From: Neospora caninum Liverpool
Lineage: Eukaryota; Apicomplexa; Conoidasida; Eucoccidiorida; Sarcocystidae
Assembly (NCBI RefSeq): GCF_000208865.1
Contig: NC_018393.1
Span: 806,001-870,000, forward strand
DNA length: 64,000 bases
Reading direction: 5' to 3'
Shown in pieces: positions 38,836-50,800 of this stretch (positions within the stretch are counted from its first letter, which is position 1; every line of letters begins with the position of its first letter). The position numbers and the translations under genes are program-made. The notes under the pieces were generated by a model. That model did no database searches, was not told the DNA's origin, and saw only the letters and a program-made list of their open reading frames with translations.

Positions 38836-38893
38836 CAAAGACATGCTTTAGGGCCCGTTGTCACTTGGCAACGGGCCCTAAAGCATGTCTTTG
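38836..38893. repeat. Perfect 25-bp inverted repeat with an 8-base loop
   Basis: Left arm 38836-38860 and right arm 38869-38893 are exact reverse complements around TCACTTGG; the arms contain GCTTTAGGGCCCGTTG. The structure would form a stable cruciform or hairpin and coincides with the end of the corrupted left copy. No transposase frame or target-site duplication was seen next to it. Confidence 0.85.
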
Positions 38894-39612
38894 AGAACGT
38901 TTGTGGCGACTCAGATCGAACGCCTCGACGAAGTGAGGTGGAAGGCACCGCCAATTTCATGTCGAGAGAGTAATGTGTGTCGCAGGAGGTGTTTTTGCGA
39001 TTTGAGCGCTGGCCCAGGATCCACCTGACTGAGAGGGTTCTTCACCTCTCTTGTAGATTACCACGTGGACGGCGCCTGCACGCCTCACCGTTTTTCTGCC
39101 TTCGCCGCCTGGGATTGTGTGTGTGTGTGTGTGCTGGGCATCCTAAGCTACGGACGCGACATGCGAGAAAAAGACGGGCTAGAGGAACGAGCGGGCTCTG
39201 GAAGACGAACCGCCGACTGTGCGAGACAGAGCAGAAAACTGCGGTTTCTGTCCATGCAAAGGAATTCGACAAGAAGAAAACGCGCGGATCGCAGGGAGTC
39301 AAGAGCCCGCCAGCAACGCCGCACACGCACGAGAGACGCTGGTACCGCTAAAAAAACAACGGGAGCGTTATGTCTCGATCACTCACAAGTCGAATCGAAG
39401 ATGCATCTTGACTCCAAAAAAAAATTACATGTTTGACAACTCGGGGAAAAACCTTGCAAAGGTGCGAAAACCCTTTGCTCCGCGGTTTGCCCCTGGTGAT
39501 AGCGAACTCGACTCTGCTAACTGCATTTGCACTCCCCGACCTGCGTCTCCTGACACAAAAATGCATATATATACACACACATATATATATATATATCTAG
39601 CTATACAGTCGT

Positions 39613-39649
<37 letters not shown>

Positions 39650-40847
39650 GAGTGTAAAAGAATTTTCGGAACCGGGAAGTGCTTGTGTTCCGATTGATGT
39701 GCGAGCAGTCTGAAAAAAATGTTCCTCTCGCTCCACACGTTCTCGAACGGCCCGGCAGTGACTTCTGTTCCACGAAAATCAGCGGAATTGAAAGACTCAC
39801 CGCCGTCGCCCCGCACCTGACTGTCAGCTTTGAACCTTCTTCCTTTTACACCCAAAGGCTCTTGGATAGCCGAACCGTTCACGTTCCACGCCGCGCACGT
39901 CCCGTCCCCTTTTTCGAGCGACTTTCGGGCGCTGAGAAAGACGCTAAACACCCGCTTCCTTACGGCCCTCCGCGAGACCACGCCTCCTTGGCACTGAGAA
40001 AAAAACGCTGTCAGCTGCACGCTGGAGAGAGGCGCGCGCACGGCTCAGACGCTCAGACACGGTGTGAATGCATGCAGAAAAACGAGGGCGAAAACGCGCA
40101 AGGCTCTGTTCTCGCCTCAACAAGACTGGCAAGGGAAAAGGCATCCCGCACACACTCGCGAGAGAAGGGACACAAACGGGTTTGAACCGAGAAGCGACGG
40201 CGTCTTCGACACAAAATCCGCACACCCTCCATGCGAGCCAGCGGGCCGAGAAACGACGTCCCCAGGCGTGGACCTCGGACACGGCGCTCGGTAAAAACAC
40301 GCAAGAGGCGCTCCGTTCGCGGAGACCAACTACTCTCACCCGGGTTGTCCAAACCTCGCCCACCTTTTCAACGATTCGCACGAGCAGAGAACGGCGCAAA
40401 CGCTCTGCATGCACGTAAAAAAAAGTCGCCCCGGTGACGGTTCACAGTGAAGTAGCGATCCCTACTTCTCGGGGAAAACACACACCACCAACAATCTGCA
40501 CATACCTATATCTATAACGACTTCCATTTAGGCTTATATATAAACATAGATTTGTACAAATACGTGGAGATGATGCACGGGCATACAAAAATATACGGAA
40601 ATATAGAGAGAAATGTAGATACACGCGGTGTGCACCCTTTCGTCTCGTTCCCAGAGTCCGCATTGCAAACTCACACAAGGACGCACCTCTCGAGGCAAGC
40701 GCTTTAAAAAAAACAGCCAGGAAATACCTTTGCACGCTTCGCGACAATGCACAGACATGCAAGCTAACGCACTATCGCGTCTCGAATAAAACCCGCTCGC
40801 CACGTATCTCCAGACATGCACGAGATACTCTCAGACTTCCACACTCC

Positions 40848-40881
<34 letters not shown>

Positions 40882-41070
40882 ACGGAAACAACTTTCTCTT
40901 CGTCTGTGTTGGTACTCCGTTTCCTCGCTGTCTCCACCTTTCTGTCACTTTCGCTCTCTCCACGCTGTACAGAGGATGGCGCGGTCACGCAATGAGAGGG
41001 GAACGTTGAAACACCGAGGCACATCTGAAAGGACCGACCCACGACTTTAGCGAGACGTTTGCCGCGCAGC

Positions 41071-42574
41071 TCAGCGTCGCCTCTTCAGCTTCGCTTTCTC
41101 GTTTTTCTTTGCCTCCTTCCAGCGAACGAGAACAGCCAAAGCGCGAGGCCGAAGTCTCTCCGCTGTGCAGACAGTTCTTCTCTGCGGTCAAACGGAGCGC
41201 GCGACTTCGATGCGCCTCGACAGGCGTGCTGCGCCTACGTACACGAAGAGACGCGGGAAGAACTGAGGGAAGAAAACGCCTGGAACACAAAGGACAAGGG
41301 CGTAAAAGAAGCGAGGACGCGAGAAAGGCAAAAGAACCAGGGAGTGCGCGAGAAGGGAGACGCCGTCCAAGAGATGGAACGGCGAAGAAGAGAGGGAGAT
41401 CACCGAAGCAGAGAGCGCCGGTCGGAGAAGGGCAGAAAAGACTGGGGTCCGACACAAGACCCGCTTTTCTCGCTTTTTCGTTTCCGGTGTTTGCATCTCC
41501 GCTGCAAAAGGAATCGCGCGCCTCAGAAATCCGCAAAAGGATCACCTTCAGCTTTCTGCAAAAAAGAAAAAACCAATTCGACGGAGGCGTCCAAAGCCGG
41601 GAGAACACTCCCCCTTTCTCCCCCCTGCTGTACGCTTATTCACATGCTCAACACAGGCACGCGCCTACACGATTTCTAGGTCAAAAAACATAACACAAAC
41701 AGATGCAAGGCCTGGACGCCCTCTGCATGCAGTCTCTGGCGGGGCTTGCAAGAAGAGCCGGAAGGCTAGGGACGAACGCGGCACCAGGCGGACGAAAGAA
41801 GCATAAGGGCGATGTGCGGGCCGGAGACGCAGAGACAGAGTCACGCACAAACCAACAAACAGACATCTACCGATACATAGATACATAGATACACAGATAC
41901 ATAGATAGATAAATATATATATATATATATAGATATGTAAGAAAATATGGAATTGGAAAACCCGGGGTGTCGAAATGTAAGCAGACGTGTTTGCGACTCT
42001 CCAGAGGCCCATTCGCTGAGAGCGCGAGAAACCGCACAGAGAGTTGTTCCACGAGAAAGCCCTCTGAAGTTCGCGGACTTCGCGGCGACCTGGTGTTTCT
42101 CTGCGTCCTCTTGGCCTTTCCCCAGTCGCTTCTCTCACCTGTTTTTCCTTCTTTCCTTCGACGAACGGCCTCAATCCCAAGCCGCGTTCGACTTCGGGGA
42201 TGCAGTGGCGGAGGGACGGGGGGACAGTCGGCGCCTGGCGAATGCTGTCCAGCACGTCCCAGTCGATCGTCCGAAAGAAGGCGTGTCTCTTCACCTCCCC
42301 TGCGCCATGGCGGCCGAGCCGCTTCTCGGGATCCGCCTACAAAAGAAAAATGCGAGGCGACGAAAGAGCGCAGAAATCGAGAAAACGCGAAGCGACCTCG
42401 CAGACGCTCGCAGGAAGAAAAACGAAGAAATCCAACACGAAAGTTCTCAACGAAGGTAGAGTACCGCCCTTGCGAACGCGAAAGCTACATCCAAAAACGC
42501 GCAGATGCGTAGGGCTAACATCCCACCTCTCTCCCAGTTCTCCATACATCAAAATTCGAGACACATTCACGTAC

Positions 42575-42638
<64 letters not shown>

Positions 42639-43034
42639 TTCTATGTATATATGAGTATGCATACGGGCATACACGTGCACATGGTGTATATTCAGTCATG
42701 TACAAGAATAGTTGTGCATATGTTTGAGGAGAATTCGCCTTTTTTCTCACCTGGAGAAGACGAAGAATCAAGTCCTTCGCCTCATCGGGCACCCGACGGT
42801 CCCGCGGGAAGGCGACTGTCGAGGGGCTACTCTTCACAAGCTCGCATATAGGCCGAGATCTGCGAAGAAAAGCGAGAAAATGTATCCAAAATCCTCCCCT
42901 GTTTCCCTGTGTATTTCAGCGGATTCACACAGCGGCATCGCGTGTGCAGAATGGACAGGCACAACCACAACGGCGAAGGCTCTCTCCACTCCTGTCAGTC
43001 GAATCCCCTCTTCTTCCACCTCCACGTAATATGC

Positions 43035-43081
<47 letters not shown>

Positions 43082-45789
43082 TGTAGGTATGCCTATATCA
43101 ACAGGTGTCTACAGATAGACCTCTCTCTGTATGTGCGTGTGCACAGCTCGCAGTGTACTTGCATGTGCATGCAGACGTGAAATCCATGCTACGAACGAGG
43201 CCGTCTCCTGCCGACGCTCTCGCTTCTCGAAGGCCCCACCCGGAGAAGATTCCGGGAAAGCTGACAAACAGAGGTCTTCAGGCTTGAACCGATTTCCTCT
43301 TTCCTTCTCTGTTTCAGATTTCGTTTCGTTTTCCCTGCTCTCACCGCTCGTTCTCGTAGTCGTGGTAGCCGAAAGGAACGGTGCTGAGAAACAGTCAGAC
43401 AGCTCAGAGACACAACGGCGCAAGGCTGACGAGTGGAAAGCGAGGCGGCAGAATCAAGGACGCACCAAAGAGAAAACGCACATGCATGCACACAGCTGCA
43501 AACTCAAAGATACACGCAAGGGAAGCGGAGCCGAAGGCGGCGCGGGTTAGAGACTCGCGGCAGGGCAACGCGGCCCCTAGAGAGAGGGAGAAGGCAAGCA
43601 AAACACGAGAAAAGACACCTGGGTCGGAGAAAGGAGCGGAAGAGAGAACTTGCACGCCTCTTGTGTTTATGCCCCAAATCTGTGGAGTCCAGATTTGCAG
43701 GGTATTTCCTGCGCCAAGCCGCCCCGACATCGGTGCGGAGAGACTCTAAGAAACTCGCCGAGGCACGCAAAGAGACCCGTGAGAGCGTCTTGGGCCCTTC
43801 CACAATTGCGCGTGACGGCAAAGGTAACAGCGAACCCCAAAGTGCACGCCTTCCAGGACGCTGCGTCATCGCTGAGATTCTCGGCTGTATTCCTCTGTAG
43901 ACCTTTTCTGTAGTGTGCGCTCGATTTTGCTTTCTGTGAAGTTTTCTCGTCTCTGCTCACTTGTAGAGCATTTCGAAGATGACGACTCCCAGAGACCACC
44001 AGTCTGCAGGGAAGGAGTAGCCGCCGGTGCGTGCGGGGTTTGCGTCTTCGCGGGCGGGGGCGTTGGAAGCCTCGTTGCCGCGCGGTTTAGGCTCGGAGCT
44101 CCGCGACCGCGACCTCGGCTCCGCGAGTCGCGGGAAAAGTTTGCTTTTTCCTGCGATCGGCGCGAAGGAAGACGCCGATTTGAAGAGGAAACCCTCCTTC
44201 TCGCGACGCGCGCCGTGCGAGGCGCTTCCCGTCGTTGCGGCCTCTCCAAACAGCCCAAACGCGTGTCGCTTCTTATCCTTTCTCGGCGAGGCACCCGCAG
44301 CCTGCGCGCACGCCGTCGCGCGGTTGCCCTCAGCAATCACCTCCGGGGCCATAGCATGCAGCGTCCCGCAGTACGAAAACGTCCGCGCGAGCTGGCTACC
44401 GTGCGCGGGAGACGAAGGAGAAGACGAAGAAGGAAAAGGAGAAGAGGAGGGCGAAGAAGAAGGAAAAGGAGAAGAGGAGGGCGAAGAAGAAGGAAAAGGA
44501 GAAGAGGAGGGCGAAGAAGAAGGAAAAGGCGAAGAGGAGGGCGAAGAAGAAGGAAAAGGAGAAGAGGAAGAGGGCGAGGAAGGCGAGGGTGTGCCGCAGG
44601 GTGGGATGTCGCGTTCGATGTTTTTCGCGAGGCCAAAGTCGACGAGTTTGATTCGGCCATCGTCTGACAGCATGACGTTCGACGCCTGGAGATCTCGGTA
44701 GAGAATGCCGCGTTTGTGGAGCGCCTCGAGGATCAGGACGAGCTCGGCCGAGTACCACCGGACTCGGTCGACACCGAAGCCGCCTTCGAATCGGATGTGG
44801 CGATGCAAGGGTCCGCCGAGGACAGCCTCGAAGACGAAGAAGAGCGCGGCGTCGGATTTGAAGGTCTCTACGAGGCGGTGGACGCTGCACTGGACTTCGG
44901 GGAAAAACGCGATCTCCTCCAGCAGCTGCCTCTCGTTCCACAGATGCTCAGTCTGTTTCTGTGTCAACACGGAAGCCTTCTGGATCTCTTTGATCGCAAA
45001 CAGCTCGGAAGGCGCCGGCTCTCGCGCCGCTGCGTCTCCGCGAGGCTGCGCGTCGTCGCGGCGCTTGCAGAGCCACAGGGAAGATTTTTTCTTCATCGCG
45101 ATCTCGCCGAGAACTTGGTAGTTCCCCAACACCTTGGCGTCGTGCTCGGCTGTTCCGGCGTCGCGGTGCTCACTGGGCGGACCTGGAAAGACGGGCGTCT
45201 GCGACGTTCCGGAGAGCGACGCGTCGTCGAGAACCACGGCTTTCCCCTCTTCAATTGGATCCAAGACGTGAGGAATGCCGCTTCTTCCCCGCGCGTCCTC
45301 GAGGTCTTCGCCAGGCCGGGAACTCGCGTCTTGAGGCGAGCCGCACGCGACGGAAGAAACGCCGGAGACGGGCGTCAGACACGTCAGAGGCGAGGGCGGA
45401 GAAGGACACGGAGGCGGCGCGAGACAGCAGTGCGGCGAGGGCGAGGGTAGAGACGGATCTGAAGGTTTCTCGTGACGCGTGGAGGCGGAGTCATCGCTGG
45501 TGTCCGTGCATCGAACGGCTTCTGCGGCCTCGCCAGCTGGATGTACACCGTTGGGGGGGACCGGAGGGCCCGAAGGTTCGAGGCTCGCCGGTGGGACGAG
45601 AATGGGGAGACTCGACGCGTTTTCGGACACTCGGCGGGCAGAAGGCGACCCGTCGACCGGAGCGGATTGCTCGGGTGTATTCTCAGGTTTCGCCGCGACC
45701 TCAGGTTGCCCACCCGGCGCGTCGGACGCCTCCGCCGACGCCTTCGAAGAGAGAGAAGGGAACCGGAAAAACGTCCTGCGGCGCTGCAT
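41071..45789 (-). CDS. AGC-like serine/threonine protein kinase with altered catalytic loop
   Basis: Transcript order: 45789-43961, 42859-42751 and 42336-42139, joined in phase. A last exon at 41181-41071 (basic end, EKAKLKRRR then stop) is phase-compatible but tentative; an alternative short end starts near 41678. The N-terminal 230 residues are low-complexity. Kinase features: FAIKEIQK (ATP lysine), NERQLLEEI (alpha-C Glu), YRDLQASNVML (catalytic loop), DFGLAK, TFSYCGTLHAMAPEV (AGC-type activation loop and APE), SFPADWWSLGVVIFEM, and ADPEKRLGRHGAGEVKRHAF, the AGC C-lobe signature. Oddities: the glycine loop is degenerate (LGEIAMKKKSSLWLC), the catalytic-loop Lys after RDL is Gln, the activation segment holds a nine-residue tandem repeat plus a basic Ser-rich insert, and the usual G-PPF segment after EML is not seen, perhaps on a missed micro-exon. 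It may be a low-activity kinase or a pseudokinase. Substrate and pathway unknown. Confidence 0.75.
42572..42640. repeat. (CTAT)n microsatellite in a kinase intron
   Basis: About 16 uninterrupted CTAT units within the 42337-42750 intron. Similar TA and GATA repeats lie at 43037-43079 and 41866-41931. Confidence 0.9.
44424..44575 (-). repeat. 27-bp coding tandem repeat in the kinase activation segment
   Basis: About five copies of a 27-base unit (plus strand GAAGAAGGAAAAGGAGAAG then AGGAGGGC) encode, on the minus strand, the nine residues PFPSSSPSS. Units are nearly identical at the DNA level, so copy number is probably unstable. The array lies between DFG and APE, a segment that is normally only 20-30 residues long. 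Confidence 0.9.
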
Positions 45790-47837
45790 CCCGAAAGAGA
45801 CGAAGAAGAGACACGCGACAGAAAAGAGACACGCGACGGAAAAGAAGGAGAAGCTGGACAGAAACGCCCGGAGAGAAAAAGCCGCTGAGAGGCGGTGGAC
45901 AGAGATCGGGAGGGGCAAAGAGAGAGGAAGGACACGTGGGCAAAAACCGAGGATGTCGTTTCGCAAAAAGAGAAGGCGAAGGAAAAACCAACGGACAAGC
46001 GACAAAGGGACCGAAGAAGAGGAGACAGGGCTGGGCTGGCGGGTGAGAAGCGCGGCTCGGTTTGCTACAGAGAGAGCGGCAGAGAAGAGATCTGTCTCCT
46101 CACCAAAAAAAGCGGGTTTGCCCGTGGAAAAAAGGGGACCGACGTGGACGCGTAAAAAGCGAAAGGAGAGCAAACGGCAAAGCGCTCCGCGGGGGGTGAA
46201 GAGGCGCGGGGTGAACACGAGAGGACGGGAGTTCTCGCCGGAAGAACTGGAAAACGACGCTCCGGGGCCCCAAAGCGCAGAGACTGCGGGCGGCCTGGCG
46301 TACCATCGAACTTCTGGCTACCGAGACTGCCGTTCTCTTGAGAGGGAAGAAACTGTCAACCCAGAGACGGCGAAGAGACACACGCGCGTTTCCCGAAGAG
46401 AGACAGAGAAGGGAAACGGCGACACGAGGACAGCGAACTCCAAAAGAGGAAGCCTTTCCAGGCACGCCCCAGCGTCTCAGGGTGGGCGCGGAACCGGGCG
46501 ACGAAGGCTCTGCGCGAAGCGACGACAGGGAAAACAGCGCGGGAGTTTGTGCGAGAAAGAAAGCGAGGAGACACACGCTTCAGCCAAAAAGGAAGAGTTG
46601 GCGAAGATCGCGGTTTTACGTCGCGCGTGCATGCGGGAGGACTGGAGAGGTCCCGTGTGTGTGTTTTTTTTTCTGGGAAAAGATTGCGTTTCTGCTGCGT
46701 TGGGAAGCAAGAAAAAAAGAGACGACCCGTCTGTGCCGGGGAAAAGGAAGATGCGCAAAGCCTACACGCACGAGACGGAAGGCGTGAAATCGCGAGGAAG
46801 TCGTTCCGGCCGACGCGCCTTCTCAAGAACAGCGCACCGCCCTTTTACGCGTTCGCAGGGAAACAGAAAGTCCGAAGAAAAACGCGACAAAAGAAATCTC
46901 GGGAAATGCAGGAACTCGCCGGGGAACCACCGAGTGACGAAACGCACACAGCACACCGCGCGTGTGCTCTCCACTCCTCTTGCCTTTTCTCGCGGCGTCT
47001 TTTTGAGTCTCGACACGGTCGCGTCTCAAGAGTCGCAGCCCTCCCAGGTGGACGGTTTCCTTCCGACGAAGCTCACAAGTCTTGTAGGGAAAGGCGAAAA
47101 CGCTACGAGGCTGACAACGGCGTTTCTGAGGCATAACCGACAGAACTGAGGCTGAAGAGGCCTTTACCGAGAGTCAGCTGAACAGAGAGAGGGGCGGGCG
47201 AGCGGGCGACGAACGGGGGGGGGGGTCATCGACGCACACTCCTCAGCTCCGAAGCGCGTTCGCTGTGTCTTGCTCCGTTTTTGGAAAACCCAGAGGAGGT
47301 GTTTGCTTTCTTTCCTGTTTCTCGGCTGCTTTTCCCCATGTTTCGGATCGCGTTCGAGGTTCGCTCACGGCGGCGCTGCAGGCGCTCGCCGCGGCGAGGG
47401 GGGGAACCCTGGAGGGTGTCGATGTAGCAGCTGAGGGGAAAAGTTTTCGCGGAGACGCCTGCATGCGCAGCGGAAAACGCCACTCTTGAGAGAAGAGAGC
47501 CCGCCAGAAGAGAAGGCAGCAGTTGGTTTTTGTGCCGCAAACCTAAACAGAGAGGTCCACCGCGGGAAGATCGAGAAACCGCGCCGTCTCGACGGTCATA
47601 TCGCGTGTTTCTCTGCCTAGCTCTTCCGCGAGGCGCTTCTTTGAGGTTGACAATTTTCGCGTAGCGACCGCGTTGCATTTTGCGCTGTTTCGGCGACAAG
47701 GACGACACAAAACGGACTCCCTTTCTGTGTCTTGCGTCTTCTTTGCGAGCCGTTTTGACGGGGACACGGGCAGGCTCGGCTCCTTGGCGAGTCTCTGAAA
47801 CCGCGGAGTCTGAACCGCGAAAAAGAGGCAAAGAATA
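45790..47837. other. Divergent intergenic region between the kinase and the Spb4-like helicase
   Basis: Should contain both promoters and leaders. A long open frame on the plus strand (45479-47149) begins at a GTG, runs antisense to the kinase 5' end and is almost purely Arg/Lys/Glu; it is a composition artefact of purine-rich DNA. No motif was assigned with confidence. Confidence 0.5.
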
Positions 47838-50800
47838 ATGGCGATCCCGGGCCAGCGAGCGAGCGGGGCAGCGCGGGGCGGTCTCGAGTCTTCGGCCGGC
47901 GCAGGCGAGAAAGGAGGGAAAAAGAGGAAACTGGCGCCTCGCGTTTCTTCCGGAACTGCGGCTGAGGCCGGGAAGGAGTTGGAGAGGCTCGGGGGGGAAA
48001 ACGGCGCGCAAAAGCGCGAAGCGCGGGCGGCAGGGGACTCCGCCGGACAGTCGAGACCGGAGTCGGTTGACGAAGCTAGCGACTGGCATCGAGGTGTACG
48101 TACACCGCAGGAAGTGGAGGATGGAGCACGACGGGGCGCCGGCGGCGTTTCTGCGTCTGTAAATCAGGTGCAGCAACGCGTCAGCTCTCGGTTTTCCTCC
48201 ATGTCTTGTCTCTCGCCGCTGTCGCAGGCCTTCCTCGCTTCTCTGCGGTTCTCCTTCGCGACCCCTGTGCAAGAAGCGTGCATCCCACTCCTCCTTTCAG
48301 GTGTACATACACCTGGGGTCTCGGCGACCGGCTCGGCTGTGACGCTTTTGCAGCGCAAAGACCTGGCCGTCGAAGCTCCGACAGGATCGGGCAAGACGCT
48401 CGCCTTTGTTCTGCCGGTCGTCGAGCGCCTCCTCCGCCGGTTGCGCATCTGCGAACTTGCGCAAGTTTCGTCTTCGTCTTCCGCGTCTGGCGATGACGCG
48501 CCAGAGTTCGTCTGGGACCGCGAGAGGCAGCGCCGATTCGCCTTTGCGGCGCCCTCCTCTTCGCGGTCTTCCGAGACGCAGCCGCACCCGACAGGACCCC
48601 GCGAAGAGGACGTCGAAGGCGACTCGCAAGGGAAGGGCGAGACGTCGGAGCCTCGTGAACCTCAGCTCACCGCTTCGCCCTCCCCCGAATACGCCGCGTT
48701 CCTCAGCCAAGTTCTGGAATTTACACCGAGTTCCCCCGCCCCCGCGCCCTCCCCGTCGTCCGTGCCTCCCACTGACGCTTCGCCGTCCTCGCCTGACGCA
48801 GGCGACGGCCCGCGGAGCTGTCGAATTGGGGCTGTTATGCTGGCGCCGACGCGCGAGCTCGCGCGACAGATTTTCAGTGTGGTCCGAAGCCACTTGCGCT
48901 TCATCGAAGACACGGTGTTGCTTCGCGCCTCGCATGCAGGTGGAGCCGTGGCGGCCGGTTCTGCGCAGAAATCCCGGAAGTCGCGGAAGCGTCGACGGGT
49001 TCTTCCTCAGGAGGACAAAGAGACGGAACCCAACGCGGAGGAAGAAAACGCCGACACCGCTTCTTCCCCGCCGCCTCCGTCCAACCGAAACGCGACTCCG
49101 GTCCTCGCCGAGAGCGCGCCCGCCCCGTCGCTTTCTCAGTCTTTCTGTCTTCAAAGCATCCTCGTGACTGGCGGCGCAAGGCCCCTGGAGGGCGACCTGC
49201 GCGCTCTCGAACAACGCGCCAGCCTCCGCGCGCTGTTTGTGCTCGTGGCAACTCCAGGCCGCCTGTCGCGCCTGGTCGAAACCGAGCGAGAAAACAGCCA
49301 AACCGTAAGCAGAAGGACGAAACAGAGAAGAAGAGAAAGACAGGGAAGAACGAGGGCGCCAAGGGGCGACACATCTCGCCGCACGTCTGTGGTTTTTCAC
49401 ACTCGCAAAGATCGGAGAAGTATGCACGTGTATCAACTTCTAGACCGACAGACTCAGGCGTGGGGCGGTATCTCTTTCTGGACACGTTTCTCTTCGGAGA
49501 CGCGTCGAGGTCTGCATCCGGCGTTTCTGTTCGCAGAAATGTGCGTCTGTAGGAAGCGACACACTGAGGAAAAGGAAATCTAGCCTTCTATTTTGATATG
49601 GACCTGCGTGTATCTGTCTTCATACACATATACATGTATGTATATGTGAACTGTGACCTAATCTAAGACGAGAAAGCGAGAGAAAAAAGATCTACTTCTC
49701 CGTACGGTCCCCATCTCGCTCGGTGCATGTATGTGCGTCTATAAATACATGCCAGTATACGTATATATGTATGTGTGCATATATGTATATATATGTATAT
49801 ATGTATATATATATATGTATGTGTATGGGGAAAGAGGGCGTGTTTCCGTTTCTGAGAGATGTTCGCTGGCATCGGCTGTGGCGTGAACTCCGCAGAGTGT
49901 ACGCGTTTGTGTCGGCGTCTTGCGTTTCGTTTCTCGAAGCTGCACTGGTCCTTTGAGGCGCTGGACCTCGTCGTAGTGGACGAGGCGGACCGGCTGATGG
50001 ACGAGCAGCACACCGACGACTTGCGGAACTTGCTGAGATACTTTCGCGAGAAGAAGGCGAGCGCGCAGCAGGAGAAGCGCCGCGATGGCGCCCACGCGCC
50101 AGGCCTCAGTTTCCAAGTCGCCGTCTTCTCGGCCACGCTGGCGGGAGCGATGCAGGAACAGAGTAAAACGAAGGCGCTCTGGGGCGTGGTGAAGGAACCG
50201 ATCTGCGTTCGGGTGGGAACGCCGCTTGCCACGGCGCCGCCCGCAGGGGATGCGAAAGAAGAAAAAAGTTCAGTTCAGCACGACGTGCCCAGCACCTTGA
50301 GCAACTTCTACGCGATCTGCAACTACGACGACAAACTGCCTTTCCTCGTCGACTTCATCCAGTAGGGACGCGAGAGGGGAGACGCGCAGACGTGCGCTTC
50401 TCGGGAAAGCGGGGACTGTGATACTTTACACAAAATTTCATGGGGAGATGCTGCCGAAAGCGCCAGAGAGGCACGCCCACATTCATGTCGCTCAGTTTTC
50501 TCTCCACACATGTAGAGTCCAATAAACATGAGACGCACAGTCGCAGAGAGGTTTCCACACATATATATATATATATATATAGGTATGTGTGTGTAACCAT
50601 AGGTACACCTGTATGTATATATGTAGGTCGGGCATGCGAGTATTTGCGTGCGTATGGGTATGTAGTCTTTTTGAATGTGGGCGGCGCAGAGAAGCTTAGA
50701 CAGACTTGCGCAGAGTTTCCACACACGGCACATTCGGTATCGGTAACTCTTGGTTTTTACGCGTGCCTCCCCGGGTTTGGTCTTTTGGTTTTTGTGTCTG

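Larger units (their letters stand above)
36942..41070. other. Gene-poor convergent region with microsatellites and a sequence gap
   Basis: Lies between the 3' ends of NAC alpha and the kinase. It holds CTAT and TA microsatellites (37634-37890, 39573-39643, 40849-40880), poly-G runs, a 100-N gap with a corrupted duplicate on its left (listed separately) and a perfect 25-bp inverted repeat. The remaining frames at 38900-40500 are short and basic on both strands; I saw no gene. Confidence 0.6.

Noticed and set aside
38843..38893. Inverted repeat as terminal repeat of a transposon
   Set aside because: No transposase frame, no second distant copy in the window and no target-site duplication.
41665..42138. 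Read-through of the kinase frame past 42139
   Set aside because: Continues into TA microsatellite as IYIYIYIF; a good GTGAGA donor at 42138 ends the exon instead.
42572..42640. Short tandem CTAT arrays as CRISPR-like or origin iterons
   Set aside because: Four-base units without spacers in introns of a eukaryotic gene are plain microsatellites.
45479..47149. 556-codon open frame on the plus strand between kinase and helicase
   Set aside because: It starts with GTG, is antisense to the kinase N-terminus and is almost entirely Arg/Lys/Glu/Gly from purine-rich DNA; no domain or splice support.
48290..48314. CTCCTTTCAG|GTGTAC as a splice site in helicase exon 1
   Set aside because: The frame is open on both sides and leads straight into motif I; using this acceptor would need an unseen upstream donor and removes the Q motif.
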